Positions 11,960-23,175 are shown, counted from the first letter of the stretch. The stretch: DNA of 64,000 nt from Anastrepha obliqua (GCF_027943255.1 NC_072896.1:7378001-7442000), one strand, 5' to 3'. A program made the numbers and translations. Notes: generated by a model not told the origin, from the sequence alone.

Positions 11960-13239
11960 ATAATAGCTGTAATTAAAAAAACAAAATGAAAAACTTTGAT
12001 TCTTCTTGTGGATTATTTTTATTTGGTCTTTTAATTTTTTTTACATCAAGTCCAGAATATGATGTCATGTAAAGGGCCGCCGCCACAGTTGATTGCCATT
12101 TGAGCCCTTTTTATGGGATTTTCCATCACTTTGGCCAAAACTTCCGGCGATAGGTCTCACATTGTCTTTAAGAGCTGCAAGAGTCTGAGGCTTGTTGACA
12201 TAAACCCGCGACTTCAAAAAGCCCCACAAAAAGAAGTCTGGAGCGGTAAAATCAGGCGACCTTGCTGGCCAGTGTAAATCGCCAAAACGGGAGATTAGGC
12301 GTCCAGGAAATGCATCCTTCAGCATATCGGTTGTGGCACGTGCAGTGTGTGCCGTTGCACCGTCCTGTTGGAACCACATGTTTTCCAATCCCAATTCATC
12401 AAGTTGCGGCAAAAAGAACTCGTTGATCTTTGCTCTGTAGCGCTCACCATTCACAGTAACCGTTTGGCCCGCGACGTCTTCGAAGAAAAAAAGTCCGATG
12501 ACTCCTCCAGCGAAAACAGCACACCATATAGTGACTTTGAGCAGGTGTAATGGCTCTTCGTGGGTTACACGCGGATTTTCAGTGCCCCAGAAGCGTAAAT
12601 TTTGCTTATTTACGTACCCGCTAAGATGGAAATGGGCCTCATCACTCATGATTATTTTTGATGAAAAATCATCTTCCTCTTGGTGGTGATTAAGGATGGC
12701 TTGAGCGTATGTTAGGCACAATTGGCGGTCAGCAGCTAACAGCTGATGCACCGTCTGGACTTTGTACGGAAACATCTTCAAATCTTGTACCAAAATTCGC
12801 TGTAAAGACCGTCGACTGATACCCATTTGCGTGGCACGTCGTCTGGTCGATGTCGACGGCGTTTCCATGACATCCTCGGCTACAGCAGCAATATTCTCTG
12901 CAGAACGGCTACTCCGGGGTCTGCCACGCCTGGCAGCATCTCGTGTTGTGCCAGTCTCTTCGAGGCGAGCGGCTAAACGTCGCAGTGTTTCGCCAGTAGG
13001 CGTTGGATGGCGAGGAAATCTTCGACGAAATTCACGTTGTGCCAAAGTCACCGACCAATTATTGGTCAAATAAATAGTCAGCAATATTCCGCGTTCTAGA
13101 GCAGTGTAGCGTAACATTGTTTATTAACGTGTATTTCGCATGTGTTTACTACACAAATGTCAAAACAGAACTGACATTAGGGGCCAATGGCAAAATTTAT
13201 AGCATTTTCTGATAGGAGGATTACTTTAGCGCCACGTGT
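11960..13239 (-). mobile_element. DD41D ('rosa'-type) Tc1/mariner element, left end missing
   Basis: The right terminus is intact. Read inward on the minus strand it is ACACGTGGCGCTAAAGTAAT, followed outside by TA at 13240-13241. The left terminus should carry an inverted copy, but I find none between the gene's end and the SINE tail at 11956. The element is therefore truncated or was disrupted there. The terminus resembles those of the small elements at 15166, 45848 and 53917 (GGTGGCGC followed by an AAATTAATCATCC-like block), so this copy or a sister is a plausible source of their transposase. Confidence 0.8.
12046..13117 (-). pseudogene. DD41D transposase gene, nearly intact, one late frameshift
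   Basis: Opens at the ATG at 13115-13117 and stays open for 350 codons. Residues about 1-115 form the N-terminal DNA-binding part with two helix-turn-helix-like segments (WSVTLAQREFRRRFP; MGISRRSLQRIL) and a basic linker GRPRSS. The catalytic triad is visible: IIMSDEAHF (D159), WFQQDGATAHT (D252) and SPDFTAPDFFLWG (D294). Exactly 41 residues separate D252 and D294, the DD41D spacing I know as the rosa-type mariner group. After about residue 322 the frame is wrong; the usual tail (PEVLAKVMENPIKRAQ, GGGPLHDIIF) is read in another frame and would stop at 12046. One small indel at about 12145-12155 thus separates this copy from an intact gene. Whether it is a real mutation or an assembly error cannot be told from sequence alone. 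Confidence 0.92.
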
Positions 13240-13251
13240 TACATAAATATA

Positions 13252-13754
13252 AAGAGTTTTCCAATAAGAGGAGCTATGTTGATATTTAAAGAAAAATGTT
13301 ATTTTCTAATATAAATGATCGGATGTTTATTTCATTATAAAGGGGAAGCTATGCAGGCAAATGACCACCACGACCACGCTTACAGGGCAATATCCTTTTC
13401 ATGAAATTTTCCGTAACCGAATTGCAAAGTGGCTGCCCTAAGTCATCGATAGATAGGTCTTGATTCGACACTGGGCTGTCGGCTTAGACCTTCTCTTCAC
13501 GTGGCCTGAAGAAAAAAGTCACAAGGTGTTAAGTCACAAGATCTCGGGGGCCAATTGTGATCACCTCTTCAAGAGATAAAACGGTCCCGGAACTTTTCCC
13601 GTAAAAGATCAATGGTTTCGTTGCTTGTGTGGCACGTAGCGCCGTCTTGTTGAAAATAAGCGTTGTCCAGATCAATACCATCCAATTCCGGCCTTAACAA
13701 ATCGTTAATCATCTCTCCTGTTTAACACCTAATACCTATTATTGGAAAACCCTT
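13252..13754 (-). mobile_element. Non-autonomous DD41D element, 503 bp, with TIRs
   Basis: TA at 13250-13251 and 13755-13756 flank inverted ends: AAGAGTTTTCCAATAAGAGG on the left and the related AAGGGTTTTCCAATAATAGG on the right (minus strand). Inside, the minus strand encodes only the catalytic half of a transposase: FQQDGATCHT, then CDLTPCDFF with 41 positions between the aspartates, one stop in between, and a terminal KRGRGGHLPA. The N-terminal DNA-binding half is absent. It lies 10 bp from the neighbouring DD41D element but has different termini, so it belongs to another DD41D lineage. Confidence 0.85.
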
Positions 13755-13755
13755 T

Positions 13756-15165
13756 ACAATATATCCAAACAATAATTCAAGCCCCTAAAAAAATTGCGTG
13801 TTTACTCTGTGCTTTGTGCTTTCGGGAGCCTTGCTACATCCAGTGATTTGGCTGTGATTGCGCTGGCTATTTTCTTGTCATTTGATAACGCTTCATTTCA
13901 CTTTATTTTGATTCACTTCATTTTATTTCACTTGAATTAATTTTGTGTAGTAAAACACTTCAATTAATTTCATACGATCTCTTTTTCTACCATTTGATTT
14001 AGCTTAATTTAATTTCTTTCTACTTCATTTCGTACCATTTCATTTCTTTAATGTCATTACCAATTCATTTCCCTTCACTTTATTTAATTTCGTTCCGTTT
14101 CATTTCGTTTCGTTTCACTTCCACTTGCTTTATTTCTCAGATTCTATTTGTACTAAATAATTATAGCCTTTAACATCACTTCAGGCATTTCGGGTTAAAG
14201 AATGCATTCGTACATATGTATATGCGTATAGATACATACATACACACATATACACATTTGTAAGTACATACCTCTGTAAATATTAGTATATGAGGCATTT
14301 ATGTACAATGCCTCCACCGGATGCGAGCCTGCAACTTTCGCATATTTGATGTAACTTTTGTGTGCCGGTCGGAAGCGTACACTCGTATGCGCATATCGAC
14401 TCCAAGCCACAGGCTCTTTACTCAGCATGAACTGAACCATCAATTTATGCGCATCGGTTCAATGCAAATGCAAATACTTGTACACATACATGTACATGTA
14501 TGTATGTATGTATGTATGGATGAATGAATGTTTGTACGCATGTATTTGAATGGGAGTGAATTGAAACGAATTTACTAAAAGTCGTCGCAAATGCTTTACC
14601 CAACTACCTTTACTCTGCAATTTTCACAAACTATTTTCCCCTCTCGCCTGTTTAACAACTGCGGCAGCTCTCGGCCGTTTTCACAAGTACTTGGAAACTT
14701 GTAGTGACTACCTGGTAATGGATTATGACTACGTTAGTGTGACTTTTCGAACTTGACAGACAGTCGGATAGACATTTGCGAATTAGCATTTGCTTACATA
14801 TGAATATTTCATATATGTGAGTGTGTGTGTGTGCATATACAAAAATAAAAACTTATGTGCTTCGATACACCAGTTAAGCGCTTTAAATTTGCATAAATAA
14901 TACACAGAAGAGCTCTTGTGGATTTGAGTGTTTGAGCTAAAGGATTATATGTATGCATGTTTGTATGTACTCGTATGCTGGTTCTAAGTTTAAGTTGCTT
15001 AAAATAAGTGGTTGAAATTTACCTGCTCAATGTGGTGGTAAAGTATGAATTTGTGCCTACATCAAAGAGCTTCTAGTATAGCAGGCCAATATAAAAGCTG
15101 TAAATTTTCAGGATCAAGCAAGGGAGAGCTATTAATGGAAATTTAGAAATCGAAAAGTTATTATA
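13756..15165. other. No gene seen; microsatellite-bearing intergenic DNA
   Basis: Contains a pyrimidine-biased stretch of TTTCATTTC/CACTTCA words (about 13880-14140), a (TATG)n run at about 14493-14519 and a (GT)n run at about 14818-14833. I recognise no gene or mobile element. Confidence 0.5.
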
Positions 15166-15289
15166 CACAAGGTGGCGCAAAATTAGTCATCCAATTTTGT
15201 TTTTAAACAATTAAAAAAAAAATGATTTTAAGTGATTTTAAGGATATGCTCATTTTGACCTGTAGGCGGTCCATTGTTTGCCTGTTTGT
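15166..15289 (+). mobile_element. Terminal segment of a DD41D-type MITE
   Basis: Preceded by TA (15164-15165), this begins CACAAGGTGGCGCAAAATTA and continues GTCATCC, matching the terminus of the 220-bp MITE at 53917 and of the element at 45848. Only one clear end is present. The possible opposite end is an 11-base match, GCCACCTTGCA, at 16481-16491 followed by TA. If real, the RTE-like LINE lies inside this MITE. Confidence 0.6.
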
Positions 15290-16525
15290 ATACTTTTTCT
15301 TCTTAATTGGCGCAATAATCGCTTACACGATTTTGGCCGAGTTTAACAAAGCGCGCCAGTCGTTTCTTTCTCGTGCTAACCGGCGCCAATTGGACACACC
15401 AAGTGAAGCCAAGTCCTTCTCCACCTGATCTTTCCAATGCAGAGGAGGCCTTCCTCTTCCTCTGCTACCACCAGCTGGTACCGCATCGAATACTTTCACA
15501 GCCGGAGCGTTTGTATCCATTCGGACGACATGACCCAGCCAGCGTAGTCGATGGAGCTTTATTAGTTGCGCTATGCCTATTTCGTCGTAAAGCTCATACA
15601 GCTCATCGTTCCATCGTCTGCGATATTCGCCGTTGCCAACGTGCAAAGGTCCAAAAATCTTCCGCAGAATCTTTCTCTTGAACACTCCAAGCGTCGCTTC
15701 ATCGGATATTGTCATCGTCCAAGCTTCTGCGCCATACGTCAGGACGGGCATGATGAGAGTCTTGTAGAGTGTTAGTTTTGTTCGTCGAGAGAGGACTTTA
15801 CTGCTCAATTGCCTACTTAGTCCAAAGTAGCACTTGTTGGCAAGAGAGATTCTACGTTGGATTTCAAGGCTGACATTGTTATCGGTGTTAATGCTGGTTC
15901 CTAAATGAACGAAGTCTTTTACAACCTCGAATTTATAACTGTCTACAGTGACGTGGGTGCCGATACGCGAGTGCGCCGACTGTTTGTTTGAAGACAGGAA
16001 GTACTTCGTTTTGTCCTCGTTCACCACCAAACCCATTCGCTTTGCCTCTTTATCCAGTTTGGAGAAGGCAGAACCAACAGCGCGGTTGTTAAGGCTGATG
16101 ATGTCAATATTATCGGCAAACGCCAACAATTGTACGGTCTTATAAAATATTGTGCCTGAGCGATTAAGTTCTGCGGCTCTTACGATACTCTCCAACAGGT
16201 TAAAGAAGTCACACGACAGCGAGTCACCCTGTCTGAAACCTCGTTTGGTATCAAACGGCTCGGAGAGGTCCTTCCCAATTCTGACGGCGCTGCTGGTGTT
16301 GAGCAACGTCATCTTGCATAGCCGTATTAGTTTTGCGGGAATACCTAATTCAGACATCGCGACATACAGGGAACTCCTTTTCGTACTGTCGAATGCAGCT
16401 TTCAAATTGACGAAAAGATCGTGTGTGTCGATTCTCCTTTCGTGGGTCTTTTCCAAGATTTGGCGTATTGTAAATATTTGGCCACCTTGCATATAGTGTA
16501 AATATTCAAAAAACTTAAGGACCAC
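15290..16525 (-). mobile_element. RTE-like LINE, 5'-truncated, with conserved 3' tail
   Basis: The minus strand carries a reverse transcriptase frame (15323-16525) followed by a short tail: an ACTCGGCCAAAATCGTGTAA block, then GCGATTATTGCGCCAATTAA, then a GAAGAAAAAG-type simple repeat. This tail is the 3' end. The endonuclease and the first reverse transcriptase blocks are missing, as in a normal 5'-truncated LINE insertion. The tail matters because the SINE of this window shares it. Confidence 0.85.
15323..16525 (-). pseudogene. RTE-like reverse transcriptase, open frame with altered active site
   Basis: The frame stays open for about 400 codons but starts at no ATG and lacks the N-terminal part, so it is a truncated ORF. 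Visible blocks are QIFTIRQILEKT, motif A region DLFVNLKAAFDSTKR (about 36-50), RGFRQGDSLSCDFF (about 95-108), motif C FADN (136-139), HLGTSINTDNN, and the C-terminal RRTKLTLYKTLIMPVLTYGA and RWLGHVVRM blocks typical of LINE proteins often annotated as 'craniofacial development protein 2-like'. Motif C is usually FADD and motif A usually has Asp where Asn 40 stands. Both metal-binding positions are thus changed while the frame remains open. Placement in the RTE group is from remembered motif style and is moderately sure. Confidence 0.85.
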
Positions 16526-17038
16526 TACATACCGTCAAATCAGCTTTAAATTTCTGAAAAATCCTTAATCCTTAATTTAGTGAAATTTCTATGTATGAAT
16601 CGCACCTCACCAAAGCTATGTGACGAAAATTCGCATGAAACCAAAAGCTTTATGTTGATGGATTTGCTTGATGATAATTTTAACATGAATTTTGTAGCTT
16701 GAAAAACATTCTATACTCAATTACCGCAAAGACACGTACTTTTCCTGTTAATGAAGATATGCAACGGTAATTAAATTGAGGGAATATATCAGTCTCTTTC
16801 TTCGCTGCGGGTTAGGAAATGCGTAGAATAAGCCCATCGTGAAGGAGTAGCAATTTGAAATTTTATTGACAAATTTTCAAGAGAAGAAGCCAGGCACGTA
16901 CGCACATATTCGTGTATGAGCAAAGATGGCAACATATTAAAATATCTGTTCGTTTATACACATACATATGATTTGGAACAAGAGTGTATGGCTCTAAAGG
17001 CTTTAAATATAAATTTTGAAACATCACTAATATGCATA
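16526..17038. other. No gene seen
   Basis: About 0.5 kb of ordinary AT-rich sequence between two transposable elements, with no frame or repeat I can identify. Confidence 0.5.
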
Positions 17039-17040
17039 TA

Positions 17041-18295
17041 AGAGGTGTGCTCAAAAAGTATCGCGCATTTTGTGTTTTTTCAAAAATTATTTATTTATTC
17101 ATTAATATCTATTTTGACCCCTTCAAAGTAGTCCCTATAAGATATTATGCACTTGTGCCGACGTTTTCTGCACTTCAAAAGATCATATTTTTTTTATCTT
17201 GTTCAGTTCCTCCTTCGATGCCGTCTTTATCTCGACAATCCTAGCGTAGCGTCGTCCTTTCATGAGCCTCTTCAGTTTCGGGCACAAGAAAAAGTCACAG
17301 GAGGCCAGATCTGGGAAATACTGTGGCTGTGGCATCATTAGTGTATTGTTTTTGGCCAAAAAGTCGCGCACAAGCAACGATTTGTGAGCAGGGGCGTTAT
17401 CGTGAACCAAGAGCCAATTTGTGTTCTTCCACAAATCCGGGCGTTTCTGGCGAATCGCTTCGCGCAAATTGCGCATAACTTGCAGGTAATATTCTTTATG
17501 ATGCACAACGCCCCTGCAATCGAAGAAAACGGTAAGTAAATCTTTTACATTCGACGGAACTTGGTGCGCTTTTTTCGGTCTTGGTTCGTGCGGCAGCTTC
17601 CATTGAGACGATTGAGTTTTAGTTTCCACGTCATAACCATAAACCCACGATTCGTCACCAGTTATGACCCTCTGGAGCAAATTTGGGTCATCGCGGACGA
17701 GTCCAACATCTCATCAGCAATGTTCATGCGATGCTGCTTTTGGTCGAAATTGAGCAGTTTTGGTACAAATTTTGCGACGACCAGTCTCATGCCCAAATTA
17801 TTCAAATAAATCGAATAGCACGATCCAATCGATATGTCTACGTCCTCAGCAACTTCTCATTTTCTTCACTTCATCAATTTATTGTTGTCTGTTGTTGAAG
17901 TGCTCGGGCGTTCGGCACACTTTTCGTCGTTCACATCTTCTCGGCCTTCTGAGAACTTTTTTTCAACCACCGATAAACGTTGCTTTGGTCCAAAGTAATT
18001 TCTCCGTATGACACAGTTAACATTAGGAACGCATCCGCGCACTTAGTTTCGTTTTTCATACAAAATTTGATACAGATTCTTTGATCCATCTTTTTGAATA
18101 GGTAAAAATCGAAGACGAGCCGAAACACCTGCAAGCAAAGCAATTGTCAACAATTAACTGAACATTAAAAATTGACGAACTCGTCGGCATGAGTGAGAGA
18201 CGTGAGTACCAACATATCGCCACAAAAAAATCAAAATTCGAATATGCGTAACCTGCGAAAATTCAAAATTCGCCATATTTTTTGGACACACCTCG
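17041..18295 (-). mobile_element. Full-length mariner element, 1255 bp
   Basis: Inverted termini: GAGGTGTGCTCAAAAAGTAT at 17042 and, on the minus strand, CGAGGTGTGTCCAAAAAATA from 18295. TA duplications lie at 17039-17040 and 18296-18297. Length is typical of mariner. It encodes one broken DD34D transposase on the minus strand. The termini differ from the mariner at 6.4 kb, so this is a different subfamily. Confidence 0.93.
17183..18089 (-). pseudogene. Mariner DD34D transposase, several frameshifts
   Basis: Starts at the ATG at 18087-18089 with MDQRICIKFCMKNETKCADA and an N-terminal helix-turn-helix (ITLDQSNVYRWLKK). The middle is decayed, with stops and frame changes between about 17930 and 17690. 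The catalytic part is open from 17680 to 17183: VITGDESWVYGYD (first Asp), LLVHDNAPAHKSLL (second) and FPDLASCDFFL (third), with 34 residues between the last two, the mariner DD34D spacing. The C-terminus reads KGRRYARIVEIKTASKEEL. All three catalytic Asp remain even though the gene is broken upstream. The family is that of SETMAR-like mariner transposases widespread in insects. Confidence 0.9.
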
Positions 18296-18418
18296 TATTC
18301 TACAAACCGCGAAAATGTAAAGCGGAGAACGTTCAGTCAACAGTTTGTTTAATATTTCAATGATGAAGGCAAACTGGATTGGTTACATAATATTTTTTTT
18401 TTATTTACTTTATTTTCG

Positions 18419-18799
18419 CTAGAATAAAATAAAAATTAGATTAAAAATACCCAATTGATAAATACTTAACTTAAAATTAACTTCAGTATCTAGGAATGGA
18501 AAAAAATAGAATTCAACATAAACATGTCCAATAAGTTTTTTAATCATACCCACTTTACTAGCAAAAATCGTTCTGTATTTCCCAAGCAGTGTTCCGAGCA
18601 CACAACTCAGAACTTTCTCCCACAAAAGAAGAAAACGAATGAAGCAACTCTCAAAAATTGCAGTTACTGCCAACTTTAAGATTAGAAATACGAGCTTAGA
18701 AGCACAAAGCGTGTCACCGGCACGGGTCAAAAAATCACCTCTCTCCTCCCCGTTCGTACTTCTCCCACGAACAAAATGTTTCTCTGTATAAATCGGCAC
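18419..18799 (-). other. Unrecognised 126-codon open frame without ATG
   Basis: The minus strand is open for 126 codons, beginning with EKHFVRGRSTNGEERGDF and later turning hydrophobic. The first codon is GTG, and the only in-frame ATG is internal. The middle (about residues 37-70) could form one or two membrane segments. I recognise no family. It could be an exon, a repeat-derived frame, or chance. Confidence 0.2.
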
Positions 18800-20200
18800 A
18801 TACTCTCCTCGTACTGCTTCACCTTCTTAGAAACAACCTACTTTCAACTCCTTCTAACTGCACGCGATCTCACTTGCATTGGATGCTCCAACAACACAGG
18901 TAACGGGGCTCATTATTGCAAAAATTCACGAACTGCTTTACAGGTCTGACGAATCAATGCACGACCTCTGCAATAAATGAATGCAGAAATGAACGATTTG
19001 TAAATATTGCTAACCTGTGTACTGTTTATGATGATTGATCGAATTTTCCTTCAAATTATTACCAAAAAATGTTGTGAAACAAAATAATGAAATGAGCGCT
19101 AACACTTTTCCAAAGATAATGGGAGCTGTTTTGAAAACCCGTTATGTCTGTCTAAAAGTGCATGTTTTTGTCTTTCTTAAAACTACAACATTTCTTTTTG
19201 ACTTAATGAGCTTTCCGCAAATCCTTTCACCTTCCATTTAATGCTCCGCTGTATTTCCTGCACTAAACACACGAAATGGTGCGCATGTATACTCACTCAC
19301 ACATACGTACATATGTGTGGATATATCAATCATCGTTTGTTTATGACACTGGCACAGTAATTGTTTTAAATGGTTTTGTCAAAAAAAAGGTGGCTTGAAT
19401 GAAAACAACAACAATTACTACAACCATTAGCACCGCAAACGCCTCAAATGCGGCAGTGATAGTTACAAATAACTGTAATAACCGCAAAACGCAAATTCAC
19501 ATAAAGTGAATTTGTGTGCACACGAGTACGCGCATGTATGTGTGAGTATGCGCACACAATTTCATTTTCGTATTTACGCGTAATATCATACAAATGTAAA
19601 CAAAAGTGCCGCATCATCATCAAATCGCGCTTTGTTTTTAAATCTCACACTCCCGCAACGCAGCCGCATCTCTGTTGGCAATGAAAATTCAAATGAAATG
19701 CATTTACGTGCGTAACTTGCGCGTGTCAGTGTATGTATGTATGTATGTATGTATGGAAGTGCACACTTATAAACATTATTATATTTGTGCGTTGATTTGT
19801 GCTTTCACTCGCCCACTTCATCAAATCCCCATCGCGGTGGCAATTATTATTTGCATTTACTTCTGGGTTCGCTTTCGGTCGTCACTTTGTAACGCTGACG
19901 TCTGTGATGATGCCGAGCTCTGCTTCATCATTTTCGTGCTATGCAACGTAAATGGCAGTGACAATTACAGGAACCACAAAAATTTAAATGCAGCAACACA
20001 AAAATAATAATAATGAAAATAGTGGTCAAAACAAAAGAAAGAGTCTTAGTGGCAATGCGATTTTGTGGTATTATTTGCGGTTTATTATATGCCTTCAATG
20101 CCATGGATTAAAAGTAAATTTTTTGTTTTTGTTTCGTACTTCTTTTTGTTGCAGCAACAGTATAAAAATATTGCCCAAAAATTGAATAAATTGGTTAGCA
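18800..20200. other. No gene seen; CATA-rich intergenic DNA
   Basis: Contains CATA/TATG microsatellites (for example (TATG)n at 19732-19755) and CAA/CAT-rich words. Short frames only. No mobile element recognised. Confidence 0.45.
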
Positions 20201-23019
20201 GTGTTAGAGGGCCTTGAGATCGAAGTGGAGTGGGGTACAATCAAGAGAGGTTTAGAAAAGTCAAAATACCCCCCGAGGATAAACAAAGAGTACTCACGGG
20301 AATACTCACAGGCCATTGGCAGGTATTCTCATAGGCAGTCATCTGCACATGACCGGGATATGGACCACCGATACTCGTCGTTTCTGCGATCAATCCCAAG
20401 AGACTCCAATGCACCTTCTCCTTCAGTGCAGCGCTAAAGTACAGAGAAGCTTGAGACATCTATCCCATTTGCAGCCATTTCCAGCCAGATGAAAGACATA
20501 TACCCCCAGTCCAACTCAGCTCTATCTTTAGTTTGATAAGGGAACTGAGTCCGGATGAGGTTCTGTGATAAGTAGAGGGCACGAAAGACCATGAGTTCAA
20601 AGTGAAATCCAGCCTAATCTAATACAAATAAGTAGCGACATTGCACTGGTTCATTGTACGTCTTTGCATATAACCCGAAAGGTTATGGGAATCGCTAAAA
20701 TTTTTCCCGTTAATTTTGAAAAAAATTTAGTATTTTTGTAAGGATCAAAACAAAAAAATATTCGAAAACTAGGTATATTTTAATCCAAAAATTTAAAAAT
20801 AAAAAAAGAACAATTTTAAAAACATTAAAAAGAACCGAAGTGTTGGTTAATAATGAAAAAAATAAGAAACAAATAAAAATCAAAATTTACAAATTATAAA
20901 AGGAACCGAAGGCTCTGCTCTTAATGAAAAAAAGAAACAAATCAAATGGTTCTTCACCAACTTTCGAATAAAAATTAAATAAAAAATAAGTATTTTTTTA
21001 CCTTAGAAATTAAAAATTGAAAAGGGGACAATTTTAAAAGCATTAAGAAGAAACCAAAAAATTTTTCTTAAAAAACTGTACCAACATTTTCAACTTTGAA
21101 TAACTCTCAAAACTATTAGTTTTTTTAATTGTTCCAGTTTACTTCTAAGCCTATAAAAATACTATTTAAAAAAATTTACGACCTGAAAAATACTCGGATC
21201 ATTTGATATGGAACTGCTCAAATACATTTTTTTTTCAAATAAGAGTACGGTCTAGGAGGTGTTCCGGCTCACTCGGCATTTTACCGTTTTGTTGGTTTGC
21301 AACCGATTTTTATAATTTTTACGTTTCCAGAAAGCCTGATGCTTTTGCAATGACCTGCCGAAATTTCATGCTTATCAAGCCGAAATTGAGCTAGTTATAG
21401 CAATTTTACGAAAAGTTATGGTGAACTTAAAGCAACATCGAATTAGGACGTGTTCCGGTCAGATGAGGTTTTCCACCATCTGTAAGGAAACTTCTTTAAA
21501 GTTTGCAACAGTGGATGTCATGGACCTCGGTTCCTTACTTGACAATATTTGCTTTTTTCTTAACTATATAGTAAAGACCACGCAGCCAAATGAAGTGAAA
21601 ATCAAATTATTCAATTGATCCAGACACAGGTTAGTGGTAGATTATCATCCATATATCTAAGGGTCTTTCAGCCACTTTGGTCATATGAGTAAATACTTCA
21701 TAAACAATTTATGTGCGTTAGTATTATAGGCGATTTATTTATTTCAATATATTTGCTATTGCTAATGCTATTAGCCATATTTGCATTACAAAGTAGTGTG
21801 CAGACGATTTAAAAAAGCTGGTTTTCCCACAGAGAAATAATTGACAATACTTTTGGATCAAATATAAAATTCTCGTATAAATCTTCTTCTGAAGAAAAGG
21901 TTGTATTCGCCTTTATATTTTACTTACCCTACTTCAGTTCACATAGGAGAACAACCTAAAGGTGTAGAAGTAGATCCACATAAACCATTCACCTGAGTGT
22001 GAATGCCCAAAGTCCACAGCGTCGGAGAAAGCATACTCCGTACGTATCTGATCGAAAGATTAGTCAGTAAGCCACCTATTCCATTTTATTATTTAACACA
22101 CATTTAAAGATGAATCAATGCAGATTTTGACTTCAGAAGATTTCTAGCGGAAATTGAATCAAAGAAGTCAAATATAATTGTATTTTTAATATCTGTGTTT
22201 CACTCATCTTTAGAGTAAAAGACCGCTTCAAGGCTTTTCCATCTAACCCAGTTCTGCGCAATTATTTTTGCAGTGTCTCACGTTATATTGGCTGCTGTAA
22301 GTTGTTGTATAGCGGACATCAACTAAAGAGTCTGCTGAGTTGTGTTACTTAGTTGCCAACGTTTAATATCCTAATCCTTTCATTAAGGGTATTAAATTTT
22401 CCAACAGTCAAATTATGCAACCGCATCAACTCTACTCCTGCACCACTTCTTGTAGTTCGCCGTGTTGTAGTTCATTATTGCATAACACGCGCCATTGCTT
22501 GAACAAGAGTAGCAATGAAAAGCGAGCACTTTACGATTTTGGCAGTGAATGTTTCGACAATTAAACTGAAAGTTACGTTTATCGCGTGCAACTTTTCCTA
22601 AAGCACCGACAAGCAGAGACAAGAAAAAAAAAAAAAACTAAATAAGTGAGTGCGTATTTTGGAATGACAAAAAACAAAAAGGTTTTCATTTTTTATAAAT
22701 TTGTTCTATGACAAAAAAAGAGATACCTATGCACTATTACGTGAATTTGTTTTCCATAGGACTTTCGAAGGCAAACCGTCATGGAGTTTCTAGTGTAGCT
22801 GTGCTCTTTTGGCATCTCCAGCGCCTGTGTTCACTTTGTTGCTTGCCACACAATATTTTTCTCACGTTTGAGTATTCTATCATTTTTCTATTTCTTAAAT
22901 GCTTTTCTACGTTACCAAATTAAAGACAATACCTCCCCAGAGCATTAAAATTTTGCAATTATTCATCAACTGTTGTGAGTAACCAACACAACTTTGAACT
23001 AACTCAGCTGCCTCCTTGT
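20201..23019. other. No gene recognised; mixed intergenic DNA
   Basis: 20201-20640 is less AT-rich than its surroundings and resembles old transposon sequence, but no protein motif is readable. 20700-21190 is A-rich low complexity. Around 21243 and 21446 two related words (GGAGGTGTTCCGGCTC and GGACGTGTTCCGGTCAG) appear 203 bp apart, perhaps the trace of an ancient duplication. The rest is featureless to me. Confidence 0.4.
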
Positions 23020-23023
23020 TTAA

Positions 23024-23175
23024 CCCTTTCGGTACGGAAAGCCGCTAACGGAAATACAAATTATTTTATATGTTTAATAGTTGCAATGGGTGAAATAAAA
23101 GTCTTTTGTCCCATCAAAATTGTAGGTATCTTCAAACATTGCCGGGACATGTAAGTCCCGTTCGGACCGAAAGGG
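23024..23175. mobile_element. piggyBac-type MITE, 152 bp
   Basis: Exact TTAA at 23020-23023 and 23176-23179 flanks inverted ends CCCTTTCGGTAC (left) and, on the minus strand, CCCTTTCGGTCC (right). TTAA duplication with CCC...GGG ends is the piggyBac superfamily signature. It has no coding capacity. Internal sequence includes TGCCGGGACATGTAAGTCCC near the right end, itself partly palindromic. Confidence 0.88.

Noticed and set aside
12347..13073. Plus-strand frames opposite the DD41D transposase
   Set aside because: They are shadows of the minus-strand transposase gene.
18419..18799. 126-codon frame as a host gene
   Set aside because: No ATG at its start (GTG), no motif and no splice evidence; kept only as an unrecognised open frame.
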